From Verpa conica (lineage: Eukaryota; Ascomycota; Pezizomycetes; Pezizales; Morchellaceae): a DNA stretch of 64,000 nt. Below, in pieces: positions 54,259 through 64,000 of the stretch (positions are counted from its first letter, which is position 1; each line of letters begins with the position of its first letter). The notes beneath the pieces are model-generated. The model was not told the origin of the DNA. It saw nothing but the letters and a program-made list of their open reading frames with translations, and ran no database searches. Position numbers and translations under genes: made by a program. The DNA lies in the NCBI GenBank assembly GCA_033030425.1, contig JAUFSD010000009.1, positions 868,001 to 932,000 on the forward strand, given 5' to 3'.

Positions 54259-54982
54259 CTAATTCGATCCCTTTACAGAAGAAGTAGGACGTTGCTCTCT
54301 TCCACCATAACCACCTCTTCCAGGGTCATAATCTTCGCGATAGTAATCCCGAACCTGTCCTCCAGTAGGGCCTAATGTTTTGAAGGGATTAGTACTAAAA
54401 TGAGATAGAGAGGCAATTGGAAGAAAAAGAATATAGAATACCTCGGCCATATTGCCTACCCTCTTTGAAGCCAGGATCTAGGTCAGTCCTGATGATGCGT
54501 TCATCCAGCTTCGTGCCACCAATGTACTTCATAGCATCCAAGGTATCCTCATGTGTATAATACTCGACAAAGCAAAACCCGCAAGGAGTCTTGTTAAAAC
54601 GGTCTAAGCCCATGACTAATCGCTTGATTTCTCCACATTTTGAAAAGAGCTCATGAATCTGTTCTTCAGTAGTATAAAAAGATCTTTCCTTTTTTGGATA
54701 ATCTGTCAGCTTCAGCCACAGGTCAGAGGGTGGGAGGGTGTCTGATAACGCGCGGAAAACTGACAGGTTGCCAACATAGAGTGTGGTTGCACCAGCAAGG
54801 GGATCCTCTTTGGGTGAATCTTCGCGGCGCTGCCGTTTGTTCTGTGAGTTAATTCAAATGTTAGGCACTGCATTCGTGATAAGTGAAATAGAAATAGGGT
54901 CATGTAGGCATACATCGCGCTTTTCGAAATAAGTTGATGGGGCATCCAGCCGCTGAACAGTTGATATTATGTATGGCGCCAT
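54259..54982 (-). CDS. CBC2: Nuclear cap-binding complex subunit 2 (CBP20)
   Basis: Binds the m7G cap of nuclear RNA polymerase II transcripts with CBP80, supporting splicing and export. Exons on the minus strand 54914-54982, 54765-54841, 54442-54683 and 54259-54371 give 166 residues. The single RRM contains [20 protein letters not shown] (RNP2), [20 protein letters not shown] (RNP1) and [20 protein letters not shown], and the C-terminus [20 protein letters not shown] is diagnostic. The second intron must use GTCAGT in the middle of GNLS; reading through it would insert about 27 foreign residues into RNP2. Length is close to human CBP20 (156). Confidence 0.96.
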
Positions 54983-55131
54983 GTTCGATTCGTGTGCTTT
55001 GTAGGATGTGAGATGTCGCGTGGAAGCTCAGTTGGGAACTCGCGTTTTGAATATTGCCTAAAATAGTTACCCTACCTCAGGAACTATTCTTCAAAAATTT
55101 CTGCAGCTCACCATTAAGCCAACCAGCAACT
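54983..55131. promoter_or_regulatory. Bidirectional upstream region of CBC2 and MAK5
   Basis: Only 149 bp separate the divergent ATGs of two RNA-metabolism genes, so a shared promoter is likely. No core element stands out. Confidence 0.55.
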
Positions 55132-57675
55132 ATGGCGGTTATAAACAAAAAGAGGGTATCAGCCTTTCCTACAACAACTACAGTACCTCGAAAACGTGTT
55201 AGGAACTCCCATAATGGTATCGGTCAGCCTATTTCAGTCGATGAGTTGGGCTGGGAAGAAGTTCCTATGCCGGACCGCTTGGATGATGTAGAAGGCTTTA
55301 TGGGGATGGAAGAGGTTGAAGGAATTGATGTTTTTAGAAATAACGATGGAGTTCTTGAGTACAAGGTATGTTTTAGGATTTGCAAACTAGGAATTGAGAG
55401 GTAACCTGGGGGTTTTCATCTAGGTTATAAACGAACCAATAAAAAAAAACACAAAAAGGAACACGGGGATGTTGGGGGCCAGTGGTAGCTGTGGGGAAGA
55501 GGTAGAAGGAGCAGAGGAATGGAGAAGTATTGATAATGAGGGTAGTTTCAAACAGAAAGCAAGACGTAAACAAAAGAAACACAAGGAAAAGAAACAGAGG
55601 GAGAAGAAACGGTTAGAGAAGATAGTCACTACACCTGGATGTCCAACCGAAAATGAGTTTTCTTTGTTACCTGATGGAGATGAAGATGGTAAGATATATT
55701 ATTCTTCTTGTATGGATTTATCTTAATAACCTAGCGTAGTCTCATTGCCATCCTGGAGCTTTCTCAGTCTCTCATTGCCAATTATTCGGTTCCTATCTCA
55801 GATGTCGTTCACATCTCCAACTCCTATACAGTCAGCTGCAATAGCTGAAATAATTGCTGGTCATGATTTTATCGGAAAAGCCAGTACTGGGTCTGGGAAG
55901 ACATTAGCCTTCGGGATACCAATATTAGAGTATTACTTGAAACAACAAAGCATTTCAGTAGTCGATACAAATACGACTGTCAATAAATCCAATAAAACGC
56001 CGATGGCTCTAATTCTATCACCTACTCGAGAATTAGCGCACCAACTTCACTCTCATTTGACCGCTCTTGCTGCCTTCATCCCAGAAGTACGTATAATATC
56101 AGTAACTGGAGGCTTGTCCATACAGAAGCAGTTGAGACAGTTAAAGGAGAATGGTGGGGCTGATGTGATCATTGCTACACCTGGGAGGTTGTGGGAAGTT
56201 ATCAGTGGAGGCCAAGGTTGGATTGAAAAGTTGAAAAGCTTGAAATTTTTGGTCGTGGATGAAGCGGATAGACTGCTGCAGGAAGGCCATTACAAGGAGG
56301 TCGTTGAGGTGCTTAATCTGCTTCGTAAGTGCGGTGATGACGAAAGTAGCAACAGCGAGAATGGTGGCGATGATGAAAGTAGCATGAACGTTACCGAAAT
56401 AGAATTATCGGGTAATGGAATGCCCAATGAAGAGAGTAGGAACAAGAGTAGGAAATTTGTGGAGGTTGAACGACAGACATTAGTTTTTTCGGCTACCTTT
56501 CATCAAGGACTGCAGCAGAAATTAACTGGAAATAGTTCAAAGAAGCTTAGTGGTGGAGGGGATTTAATGGGTGGAAAGGAGAGTATGGAGTATCTGCTTA
56601 AAAAGCTATGTTTCAGAGAAAAATTTCCGAAGTATGTGGATGTGAACCCAGTTGGACAGCTAGCAGAAAGATTGAGCGAAGGAATTATTGAGTGTGGGGC
56701 TATGGAAAAGGTATGTCAGTGCTATACCCTTAATACAAAGTCTCGCGAGAAATTTTGTGATTGACTTCTAATGTACCGGAGGCTCAGGACTTGTACCTAT
56801 ACTTCCTTCTTCTTCGGTATCCTTCACGCACCTTGATTTTTGCAAACTCTATCTCTTCAGTAAAACGTCTTGCGCCATTTCTGGCCACCCTTCAGCTCCC
56901 AGTTTTCCCACTTCATTCCCGAATGATCCAGAAGGCGCGCCTTAGGTCACTCGAGCGTTTCTCGGCACCATCTAACCCAAACTCAATTCTCATTGCTACG
57001 GATGTTGCTGCTCGGGGTCTTGATATTAAAGGTGTTGACATGATTGTCCACTATCATTTGCCTCGCGCTGCAGATATGTACGTCCACCGATCCGGAAGAA
57101 CAGCAAGAGGGGTCGATGCTCGTGGTGTTAGTGTGCTGTTGTGTTCACCTGATGAGGTTGTCAGCGTGAGAAGACTTGTGAGAAAGGTTCATGAAAGCGA
57201 CATAACCGTCAAGAGTACTGGAAGGTACATGATGAAAGGATTTAATGTAGATCGAAAGCTTGTGAATCGATTAAAGCCAAGGATCGATCTTGCAAAGAAG
57301 ATTTCTGATAGCAGCATTGAGAAGCAGAAGAAGGGCCATGAGGATGGATGGTTAAAAGCGGCAGCTGAAGAGCTGGGCGTTGATTACGATAGTGATGAGT
57401 TCAGCAAAAATGACAACGCGAGAAGAGGCCGTCAGGGCAGCAAGATTAAGAAGGACAAAGCAGCTAGCGCAACTAAAGATGATCTGGCCACCTGGAAGGG
57501 GGAGTTAAATAGGCTTTTGAAACACAAGATTAACAGTGGATTCTCAGAAAGATATTTAACTAGTGGGAGTGTGAACTTGGCACATTCGCTGTTTCAAGCC
57601 CAACTTGAGGGTAGATCATACGGTGGATTTCTAGGATTGGATGATAGAACTGCGTTCGATGAAGTGGGTAGTTAG
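55132..57675 (+). CDS. MAK5: DEAD-box RNA helicase MAK5 (DDX24 family)
   Basis: Nucleolar helicase for 60S ribosomal subunit assembly. Exons 55132-55365, 55424-55688, 55740-56710 and 56788-57675 join in phase to 785 residues. The N-terminal 190 residues carry GWEEVPMPD and a lysine-rich stretch (RRKQKKHKEKKQREKKR) suited to nucleolar targeting. Helicase motifs: FTSPTPIQ (Q), ASTGSGKT (I), PTRELAHQ (Ia), TPGR (Ib), VDEADRLLQEGH (II, with the MAK5-type EGH), FSATF (III), FPLHSRMIQKAR (IV), IATDVAARGLDI (V) and HRSGRTARG (VI). An acidic insert (56330-56450) lies between motifs II and III, as usual for MAK5. The third intron's acceptor is in GGAGGCTCAG at 56787. Intact. Confidence 0.95.
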
Positions 57676-57997
57676 TCAATTTTTTGTTTAGTAATAAACT
57701 AGAGACGTAGCTATAGTAATTATATCCTAGGTATATCCCAGAAATGGTTATTGCCTATCACCTATACTCTAGCTCACGTTGTGTGAAATTTCGATATAAA
57801 TTAGGACCCTAGAGCCACAACACCGATACCTATATAGTACCAAGTTGACCATAAATACTAGCATACGAAAGTACATGTAAGGACCCGACTATTTATTGAG
57901 ACGGCAGAAACAGAAACAGAACACGCTACATAAAACATAACTAGGACCGATAACCCGGAATAAAGAAAAAGAACATAAATGGCAGGGATTTTTGCAT
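57676..57997. other. Intergenic, convergent 3' ends
   Basis: 322 bp of AT-rich sequence between the 3' ends of MAK5 and VMA6. AGTAATAAACTAG near 57690 resembles a polyadenylation signal for MAK5. Nothing else is seen. Confidence 0.5.
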
Positions 57998-59194
57998 TTA
58001 GAACACACTGATGTAGTTTCCAATTCTTTCCTTCTGGTTCTGGGCTATACATTCCGCAATCCAAGTAATGTTTCGTATTTCCTATAGTTCACAACCTATG
58101 TTTAGCAGTGTGCAAATAATTCTCAGGAAAGGAATTTTTTACAAACCTGTTCCCTCAGCTTGACCCATGCAAAAACGACAGTATAAGTGAACTGCTGCGT
58201 GAATGCAGACTTCGCAACTTCCATTTCCTTCTGGTAAAACAGATCTTCCAAGCTCTTTGGCTGTCCCCCGGCCATGCCACCACCCTGGCCACTCATACCT
58301 TGTTCAAAGAATGCCTTATACTCCCCCACTCCCTCGACTGCAGCTCTCACAGAATCTACATCATCTGCCTTACTTAGCATAAAGGTCCCTTCAGGATAAA
58401 GTTTCCCGAAGCTAGGGTACAACTTCTTCCTATCCTGCTTGCTTAATTCCGTTCCGAACGAGTTGAGCGTGATATTGATCGCCCTGCGGTCAGCTTCGAA
58501 GCTCAAAATCTCGCTCATGAGTTCACTTGTTGGCGTCCCTGTGAGCCCTGGTTCAGTCACACAGAACTCGTGGAAGTCCTCCAAGTAGCTTTTGTATAGA
58601 GTATTCCTAATAATCTCAATATTGAGCTCGTCAAGGTCCGCACTCGAGAGGGTATTCTTAAAGTACGGTGCTAGTGGGGTTTCGACCAGAACAGAGTTAT
58701 ATAGCTCCTCAACATTGGTCGCAACGCAGAGTACAGGCATAGTTTCGAAGACGCCAAGTGGGTGACAGCGCTCAAGGAGCTCCCGCGTGTCACGTTCGTG
58801 GAGTGTACCAGTGATCAAGAGGGCGACGTTGTCGATCATGTACCCATATGTAAGGTAGTCCATAAACTTTGCTAAAGAGCCAACGGCTTGGGCGCGAATG
58901 TAGCGGAATTCGGCAATTAACTTATCGGTGGCCTTCGAGGCGATGACAGAGGTGGATAGTGGCGAGGGTACATTGGCGAGATAATCACCATAAGCAGGTG
59001 CGAGCTGTAACTTCAAATCTACAATTAGGGAAAATTAGTAAGTTGTATAATCGGTATGTTGAGGGTAGCTTGCCATCAAGAGTCTCGCATTGGGTTAAGT
59101 TGGCGTAATTCTGGCTGGTAAGTAAGCCATTGCGGTAGCCACGTACCAGGCCCTCGATATAGCCGTTATTGACATTAAAGAAAAGACCTTCCAT
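57998..59194 (-). CDS. VMA6: V-type proton ATPase V0 subunit d
   Basis: Peripheral subunit that couples the V1 stalk to the V0 proteolipid ring, needed for vacuole acidification. Exons on the minus strand 59074-59194, 58147-59018 and 57998-58081 give 358 residues, close to yeast Vma6 (345). Signatures: [57 protein letters not shown] and the C-terminal [20 protein letters not shown]. The first intron (59019-59073) starts with GC (GATG|GCAAGC) and ends TTGTAG; only this junction restores [14 protein letters not shown], so it is a GC-AG intron. A glycine-rich insert ([11 protein letters not shown]) near residue 290 is a species-specific loop. Confidence 0.95.
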
Positions 59195-60358
59195 CGCGAT
59201 TGAATTAGCCGTTGGGCTTTGTGAGCTGAGGTGCTGGGTTGATTTAATGGGTGTAGTTGTCGGTCTTACGTAGCCTGGCAGGCCGTCTCTTGATAGTACA
59301 CAGTGCCTTGAGTACTAGATTACCCGGCCAAAGACCAAGGTGCGTGTATTACGCTTCTCTCACTAGGAAAATAAAGTCTACCCCGGCGGGAGTGCTAACA
59401 ATAACGAATTTCCCTCGCCTCTATCCGTATATGTAGGTCCTAATATAATCTTCCGAAGCTTTGTATCTCCTTTGATTTTAATACCGGTTGTCAGGAGGTT
59501 CAGTTTTGAGGGTCTGCGGTTGCGTTGCCATGACACCCGTGCCCAGCCAATTCCCGGAGCCCCTAGCAACGGGTCTGTTAAGGCCCAATCCATATATAAA
59601 GAGTTAGTCATACAAATGTACTGGTGCGGCCGAAAGGTTAATTCGTCACGACAGTACCGACAGGGATTAGTGGCAGGTAGCAACGAAGGGAAATCATTAT
59701 GGGGTTTTGTAAGAATCAGCGTATATCAATGAATTAAAGCAGACCAAGATATATACATGCTCAGGCTAGCTCTGGAAGTATTATTGCCTTTATTTTTAAT
59801 AACCAGTTCCAGCTCATTCTTCAAATCTAGACAAGCCTATCAACCCTCCTAAATTTAATCCCGTGTATCGCTTGTGGAGCTAGTCTTATTCGTTCAGGGC
59901 ATTCGTTCAGGGCACTTCGTTCGGGCATACTGGAATATTGTGTCAAGGTGCTAAATATAGTCACAATTATTTATTTAATCAAGGCTCTTTTAGCTTCCTA
60001 TAATTTTAACATAAATCTGCACTGCAGCTACGGTGTAGGGAATTGCAAGAGATATTTGCTTTAGCGATTCATAGCTCAGTTCTCGCTGCCGATGGTGATC
60101 TATGCACAAGTAGGCAGATCGTGACATCAAGTGCTAGGGCATAAAATTTAACGCTACATTAATTGAGCTTTATTCATTGAGTATGAGTATATATTTCCAC
60201 TCTACTTGAAGTGAAACTATTAGTTGTAGTCTTCCAAAACACGCCACTACGTAGGAATCATCAGTCAACCACACAATCTATCAAAACCCCAAATTCATCG
60301 CAAAGAAAAGAGTCAAAAGGTTACTATGCAAATCGTTCTATAGCACATCCAAAAATAT
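59195..60358. other. Intergenic, VMA6 upstream and SEC1 downstream
   Basis: 1.16 kb. The first 150 bp must hold the VMA6 promoter. A stretch at 59378-59683 is open on the minus strand for 101 codons without a recognisable domain, and I do not call it a gene. ATTCGTTCAGGGCA is directly repeated near 59890-59920. Confidence 0.5.
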
Positions 60359-62868
60359 TTAGAAGACACCAAACTTCTTCTTCTTCTTCTTCTTATCTTC
60401 CTCGTAGTAACGTCCAGGCTGATGATGATGTACCTTCAACCCTCCCATTTCTTTCACAGGTGGCGCAGGACTGGGTGCCTTTTTCGGCGGAACCTGTTGC
60501 TGAGGCTTTGGCTGCACTGGGGCAATAGGTTTCGGAATAGGATCAGGTTCTAAAAGATGCTTCGGAACTTCTTTCTTGGGTTTGTCGGCCGGGAGATCAA
60601 GGAGTCTTCTACTCTCCCTCGCATTTTGAAGCTGGTTGAGCCATAGGTTTGGAGTGAGAAGATGCGTTGACCCTAAAAACACGTCGCGGACAGATGCCTT
60701 AGAGACCTCATAACAAGCGCGAGATTCGGAGTAGGTTGCACCCCCAGCCATAAAGACTATTACACGCTGTCTTGGCTCTACTACTGAAAGTCGGGATTTA
60801 GCCCATGTGGGTTTCGCTGATCTGAGAGAGGCCTGTGATACGTTTTCTTGTCCACCCATTGGACCACCGGGGATTAACTCAGGCTTTGTGTAGGGGAAAA
60901 TAGCAGGATCTAGGGTGCCCTTGGTATGGTCTTCCAGCATTGTCTTCAGAGCTGTTATAAAGCGAGAAAAGTCAGAGCCATCCTCATCATCATCCATAGT
61001 TTTGGAGACAGGTCTCTTGGGCTTTTGCGTGGGATTCCGATTTTGGGAAGCGTCTTTCAAATCTTTGGTCACGCGAGCGCCTAAAAGATCGAGATTACGG
61101 AGTACACGCTCATCGTGCCGCTGAAGTTGAGAGTGCCGCATCAGTTTTTCGATATCTCCTGCTAGCAAACCGTCTTTCCAGAGGAGATAGAGCGTAATGA
61201 GTCGAAGTCGATCAGGTGCACTATTATTTGTTAGGAAGCAAGGACTATATTCAGAGTATCTAGGTGACTTACGCTAAAGCAGGATCATCTAACAGCCTAA
61301 TCAAGGACTCAGTCGGATTCTTGGTCAGTCGACCATTCTCATCAATTCCAGTTGCCAACGACTACCCATTTCGTCTCGTTAATCAAGAACAATCTAGGTA
61401 ACGTGAGAAATTTATTGCCTACCTGTTCTAACAATGCAACATCTGGTAGATTTTTTTTCTCGAATATTCCCATGCATTCCTGCGCCATAGTCAAATGTAG
61501 CGAGTACATATCCTTTTGCCCCTGGTACTGTGGTAAACTCGCCATCATATCTCTAATAGCATACAAACTTGTTGAAGATCCGCTAGACCCAAAATTCATA
61601 TTAGCGTGGCGTCTCTAATATAAAATCACTTGAGGTGCTCACCTGTCAACAAAATTCTTGTTGTCTCCTAGAAATTTCTGAAAGTCGGCCATTAATCTTT
61701 CGATAGTATCCTTCATGTGTTTATGCCTGTTTGCAACCCAAACCTGATCTTCATCACTAATCTCCATTTCTTTCTCCTCCTCTTCGCCGCTAGATGTTGC
61801 TATCTTGACATTATAGGTAACCTTTTCGTCTTCTTTTATAGGTAGTAGATCATGAGCCATGGCCTGATAGGTAAATTCGTGTAATGTGGGTGCGAAAAGA
61901 TCCATTGCTCTATCCACTATAAACAGCACACCACGTGGCCTATTCGAAGGGGGGGGGAAATCACGATGGTTTTGAGCGTACAAATCCAGTTCAGATTGGA
62001 CATTCTTAGCAAGAACCTCGGATAGGACCCGGGCCTCGTGAAGGAGATTTGGGGCGCGGAAATATCGAATAGTAGGATATTCGCCTAGGCTCACACATAC
62101 ACATACTATCTTCTTGGCCAAATCTTCCAGATGGTCTCTGACAAGGTTTCGGCATTCTGGGTTGTACAGTGTGAAAAAGGATGACGGGTCACGGAAAGTG
62201 AAGAGGTGTGATTCACGAGGGAAGAAGTCAACCGAGAGAACTTTCTCACCGGCGATGAAGCTGCGGGCGGGGGAGTTCAATATCATCTGACGGAAGCTAT
62301 CCGAGAGATCTGTCACCACCTAGTAAGTCATTGTAAAGCTCCCGGGGGGGAAGATGAGTGGAACTAACCGGACGTCCATAGCAAGTGTGCACATGTATAT
62401 CGCGGTTTAGGGCGGGCAAAGTCTGAAATCAAACACTTCACAATATGTTCTTCTGGTGTAAGGATATAAACACATTCCATTGGTTGTGGCGGGCGTTTGT
62501 TCTCGATGAGGGATACATCTGACATAGAGCGAACTTCTCAGCCCTAGTACAACTAAGTAGATACGGTGGCTAGCATACCTGAGATACTTTCATCCAGTAT
62601 ATGGTGTATTTGCATAACATTTGTGATCAGTCTATGGCTCGTCTCGTCGGTAACGACACATCTCCACTACAAAGTGCACATCAGTCAGTTATGAGCTAGA
62701 GGCCCGGCGACTACTCCCGGGGGAGGGGTTATGAACCGTGCCCTTAGGCTCTATAGCCTTGATCGCTTCGAGAATTGCTTTAAAGAAAGTGGAGTAAGTA
62801 GTGTGGTCCTATAGAGGTGGAAGGGGAAAGAGCTTACCATGTTTTTGGAGTTCGATCAGGTTGACCAT
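60359..62868 (-). CDS. SEC1: Sec1/Munc18-family exocytosis protein SEC1
   Basis: Binds assembled plasma-membrane SNARE complexes and promotes fusion of secretory vesicles. Eight exons on the minus strand, 62838-62868, 62737-62777, 62579-62666, 62369-62518, 61643-62309, 61423-61612, 61273-61361 and 60359-61220, join in phase to 705 residues, normal for fungal Sec1. Landmarks: [91 protein letters not shown] followed by [13 protein letters not shown], and [20 protein letters not shown]. The tail is proline-rich and ends in a run of lysines then FGVF. The exon 2 donor (GTTCAT) is weak, so that junction is least certain; the other joins restore family-like sequence. Confidence 0.94.
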
Positions 62869-63548
62869 GACAGGCAACAGGAGCCACAGTGTGATATGAC
62901 AAAATTACGGTATGAATACAGAGGAGATGGATAGGTAAGATAACGATTTTGTGTTTATAGGGATGAAATGCCACAAGGGAGAGGGAGAGAAGAGGGGTGT
63001 GTAATTTGTATGTTTATGAAGGGTCTATAAAGGGAGACAATTGTATAGGGTTTCGGTATGTGGGGTGCTGGGCTCAGGGCGTTGATGTTGGACACAACAG
63101 GGAAACCTAGCCCTCTTGGGGGCATCTATACTAATTTAGGCCTCACACTGTGTAGTGAAACGGTGGGTCTTACCCGCAGTACTTTAGGGCACATGTATTG
63201 AGTGGAGGTATATACTACATGTGTATACTTGCGCATAACTAATGTAAGGCAGGACTCCCTTTCCGAGTTCTGAGATGGGTCTCTGTCGTTGTTTATGTCC
63301 ATAGGTGAAACTGAACCGTTGCTTTAACTCCAAGTATCCTAAGTGGCATCACCGAGGGCCCCCGACAGACAACTACCTACTACCATCCCTCGCCATCAAA
63401 GAAGAAATACCACAGTAGGAGCAACTCGTGTCCAGTATTCTATTTACTCCTTTTTTGTTCTTGTCTTCCTTCTTACCACCCTCATCTCTTCCTCTTCTCG
63501 TTACCCACCTGCATATTAGCAGATGGGAATCACCTCTTGCCAATTGCA
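62869..63548. promoter_or_regulatory. Divergent upstream region of SEC1 and GPI13
   Basis: 680 bp between divergent genes of the secretory system. TCTATAAAGGGAG near 63026 and a CT-rich tract (63440-63500: CTTCCTTCTTACC, TCATCTCTTCCTC) just upstream of GPI13 look like a promoter and a pyrimidine-rich leader. No other gene is seen. Confidence 0.5.
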
Positions 63549-64000
63549 ATGAACAACCCACCAACCCACAAAACTTCCGAATATGAAGGAATAGCTACTC
63601 AATTCGCCACCGCAAAGAAAACTCAGGCCGGAAAACTTGCTACGGCTCGTTCTAGGGACTCAATGGTTCGGAGGCGGAATCTTCAACAACAAAGCGCTTT
63701 CAAGTACTCTCATGGTTTACTTGTAGCGTTGCTGCTCTTCTTCGTCTACCTTCACGGCGTCGGAATTTTCTTGTTTACCAAGGGCTTTCTATTGACTCGC
63801 CTGGTGCTCGGACAGCAATCAACCTGCGACCTCTCGCCTCTACAGGAATATAATCAGCACGGACCGGCCTGGGTTGGCAATCCCCAGAGGGGTTGTTGGC
63901 ACCCAAAAAAGTTCGATAAGGCTGTCATCGTGGTTATTGACGCCTTGCGTTTTGACTTCACCGTGCCCTTTGAACCAAAAGACAACTCTACCCCAGCTCA
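63549..64000 (+). CDS. GPI13: GPI ethanolamine phosphate transferase 3, N-terminal part
   Basis: ER membrane enzyme that adds ethanolamine phosphate to the third mannose of the GPI precursor. The frame from ATG 63549 is open for 150 codons and runs off the window. It opens MNNPPTHKTSEYEGIATQFA with a basic, polar cytosolic N-terminus, then a membrane segment of about 20 residues (LLVALLLFFVYLHGVGIFLF, residues about 57-76), TKGFLLTRLVL, a lumenal cysteine-containing linker and WHPKKFDKAVIVVIDALRFD, the start of the alkaline-phosphatase-like catalytic fold with the metal-binding Asp in VVIDALRFDF. This matches the start of fungal Gpi13/PIG-O. The rest, including the multi-span C-terminus, is outside the window. 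Confidence 0.92.
   Translation, partial: MNNPPTHKTSEYEGIATQFATAKKTQAGKLATARSRDSMVRRRNLQQQSAFKYSHGLLVALLLFFVYLHGVGIFLFTKGFLLTRLVLGQQSTCDLSPLQEYNQHGPAWVGNPQRGCWHPKKFDKAVIVVIDALRFDFTVPFEPKDNSTPA

Noticed and set aside
54684..54764. Extra coding insert in the CBC2 RRM
   Set aside because: The frame is open, but it would split RNP2; removing it as a GTCAGT...AAAG intron restores the exact family sequence.
59378..59683. 101-codon minus-strand frame between VMA6 and SEC1
   Set aside because: No recognisable domain, no intron or codon-use support, and no second evidence of coding.

Overview
The window reads as nuclear DNA of a filamentous ascomycete (Pezizomycotina; a Pezizomycetes-like relative is possible but cannot be fixed from sequence alone). 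The reasons are short GT-AG introns of about 45-80 nt, fungal gene families such as MIC12/AIM5 and SEC1, and a transposon-rich block abutting a compact run of conserved eukaryotic genes.

Positions 1 to about 36.8 kb are a nest of mobile elements. A full-length Plavaka-type transposase gene (161-3168) is followed by two abutting inverted-repeat termini and a 1.7-kb non-coding terminal-inverted-repeat element (3500-5166) that carries a minisatellite. From 5.2 to 12.5 kb lies one minus-strand LINE (LINE-1 here), broken up by solo LTRs. A second LINE of the same family (LINE-2, 12.5-17.4 kb) sits inside its ORF1. A third, different LINE (LINE-3) occupies 18.6-23.1 kb. Nine solo LTRs of four families (LTR1 x5, LTR3, LTR4 x2, LTR5) each keep a perfect 5-bp target duplication. 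A further family (LTR2, 5 copies of about 1.15-1.24 kb) has LTR-like ends but no clean duplications, and its flanks show lost target DNA. Two degenerate Plavaka copies (25.1 and 32.3-35.5 kb), a pogo relic and a truncated SNF2 gene complete the block.

From 37.4 to 45.6 kb three plus-strand accessory genes stand in a row: a PD-(D/E)XK-nuclease-like gene with unresolved exons, an SNF2-type helicase with an unrecognised N-terminal half (its truncated paralogue lies at 28.4 kb), and a six-exon gene resembling DUF6532 proteins. These are the least explained genes in the window.

From 47.0 kb to the end the content is conserved: RAD3/XPD (12 exons, one of 10 nt), MIC12/AIM5, mitochondrial bL17, CBC2/CBP20, MAK5, VMA6 (with a GC-AG intron), SEC1 (8 exons) and the 5' end of GPI13. 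They serve TFIIH repair and transcription, mitochondria, mRNA cap binding, ribosome biogenesis, vacuolar acidification, exocytosis and GPI-anchor synthesis. Three head-to-head pairs (AIM5/bL17m, CBC2/MAK5, SEC1/GPI13) probably share promoter regions. This part is interrupted only by small inverted-repeat elements and one GC-rich repeat, all in the 51.8-54.3 kb spacer.
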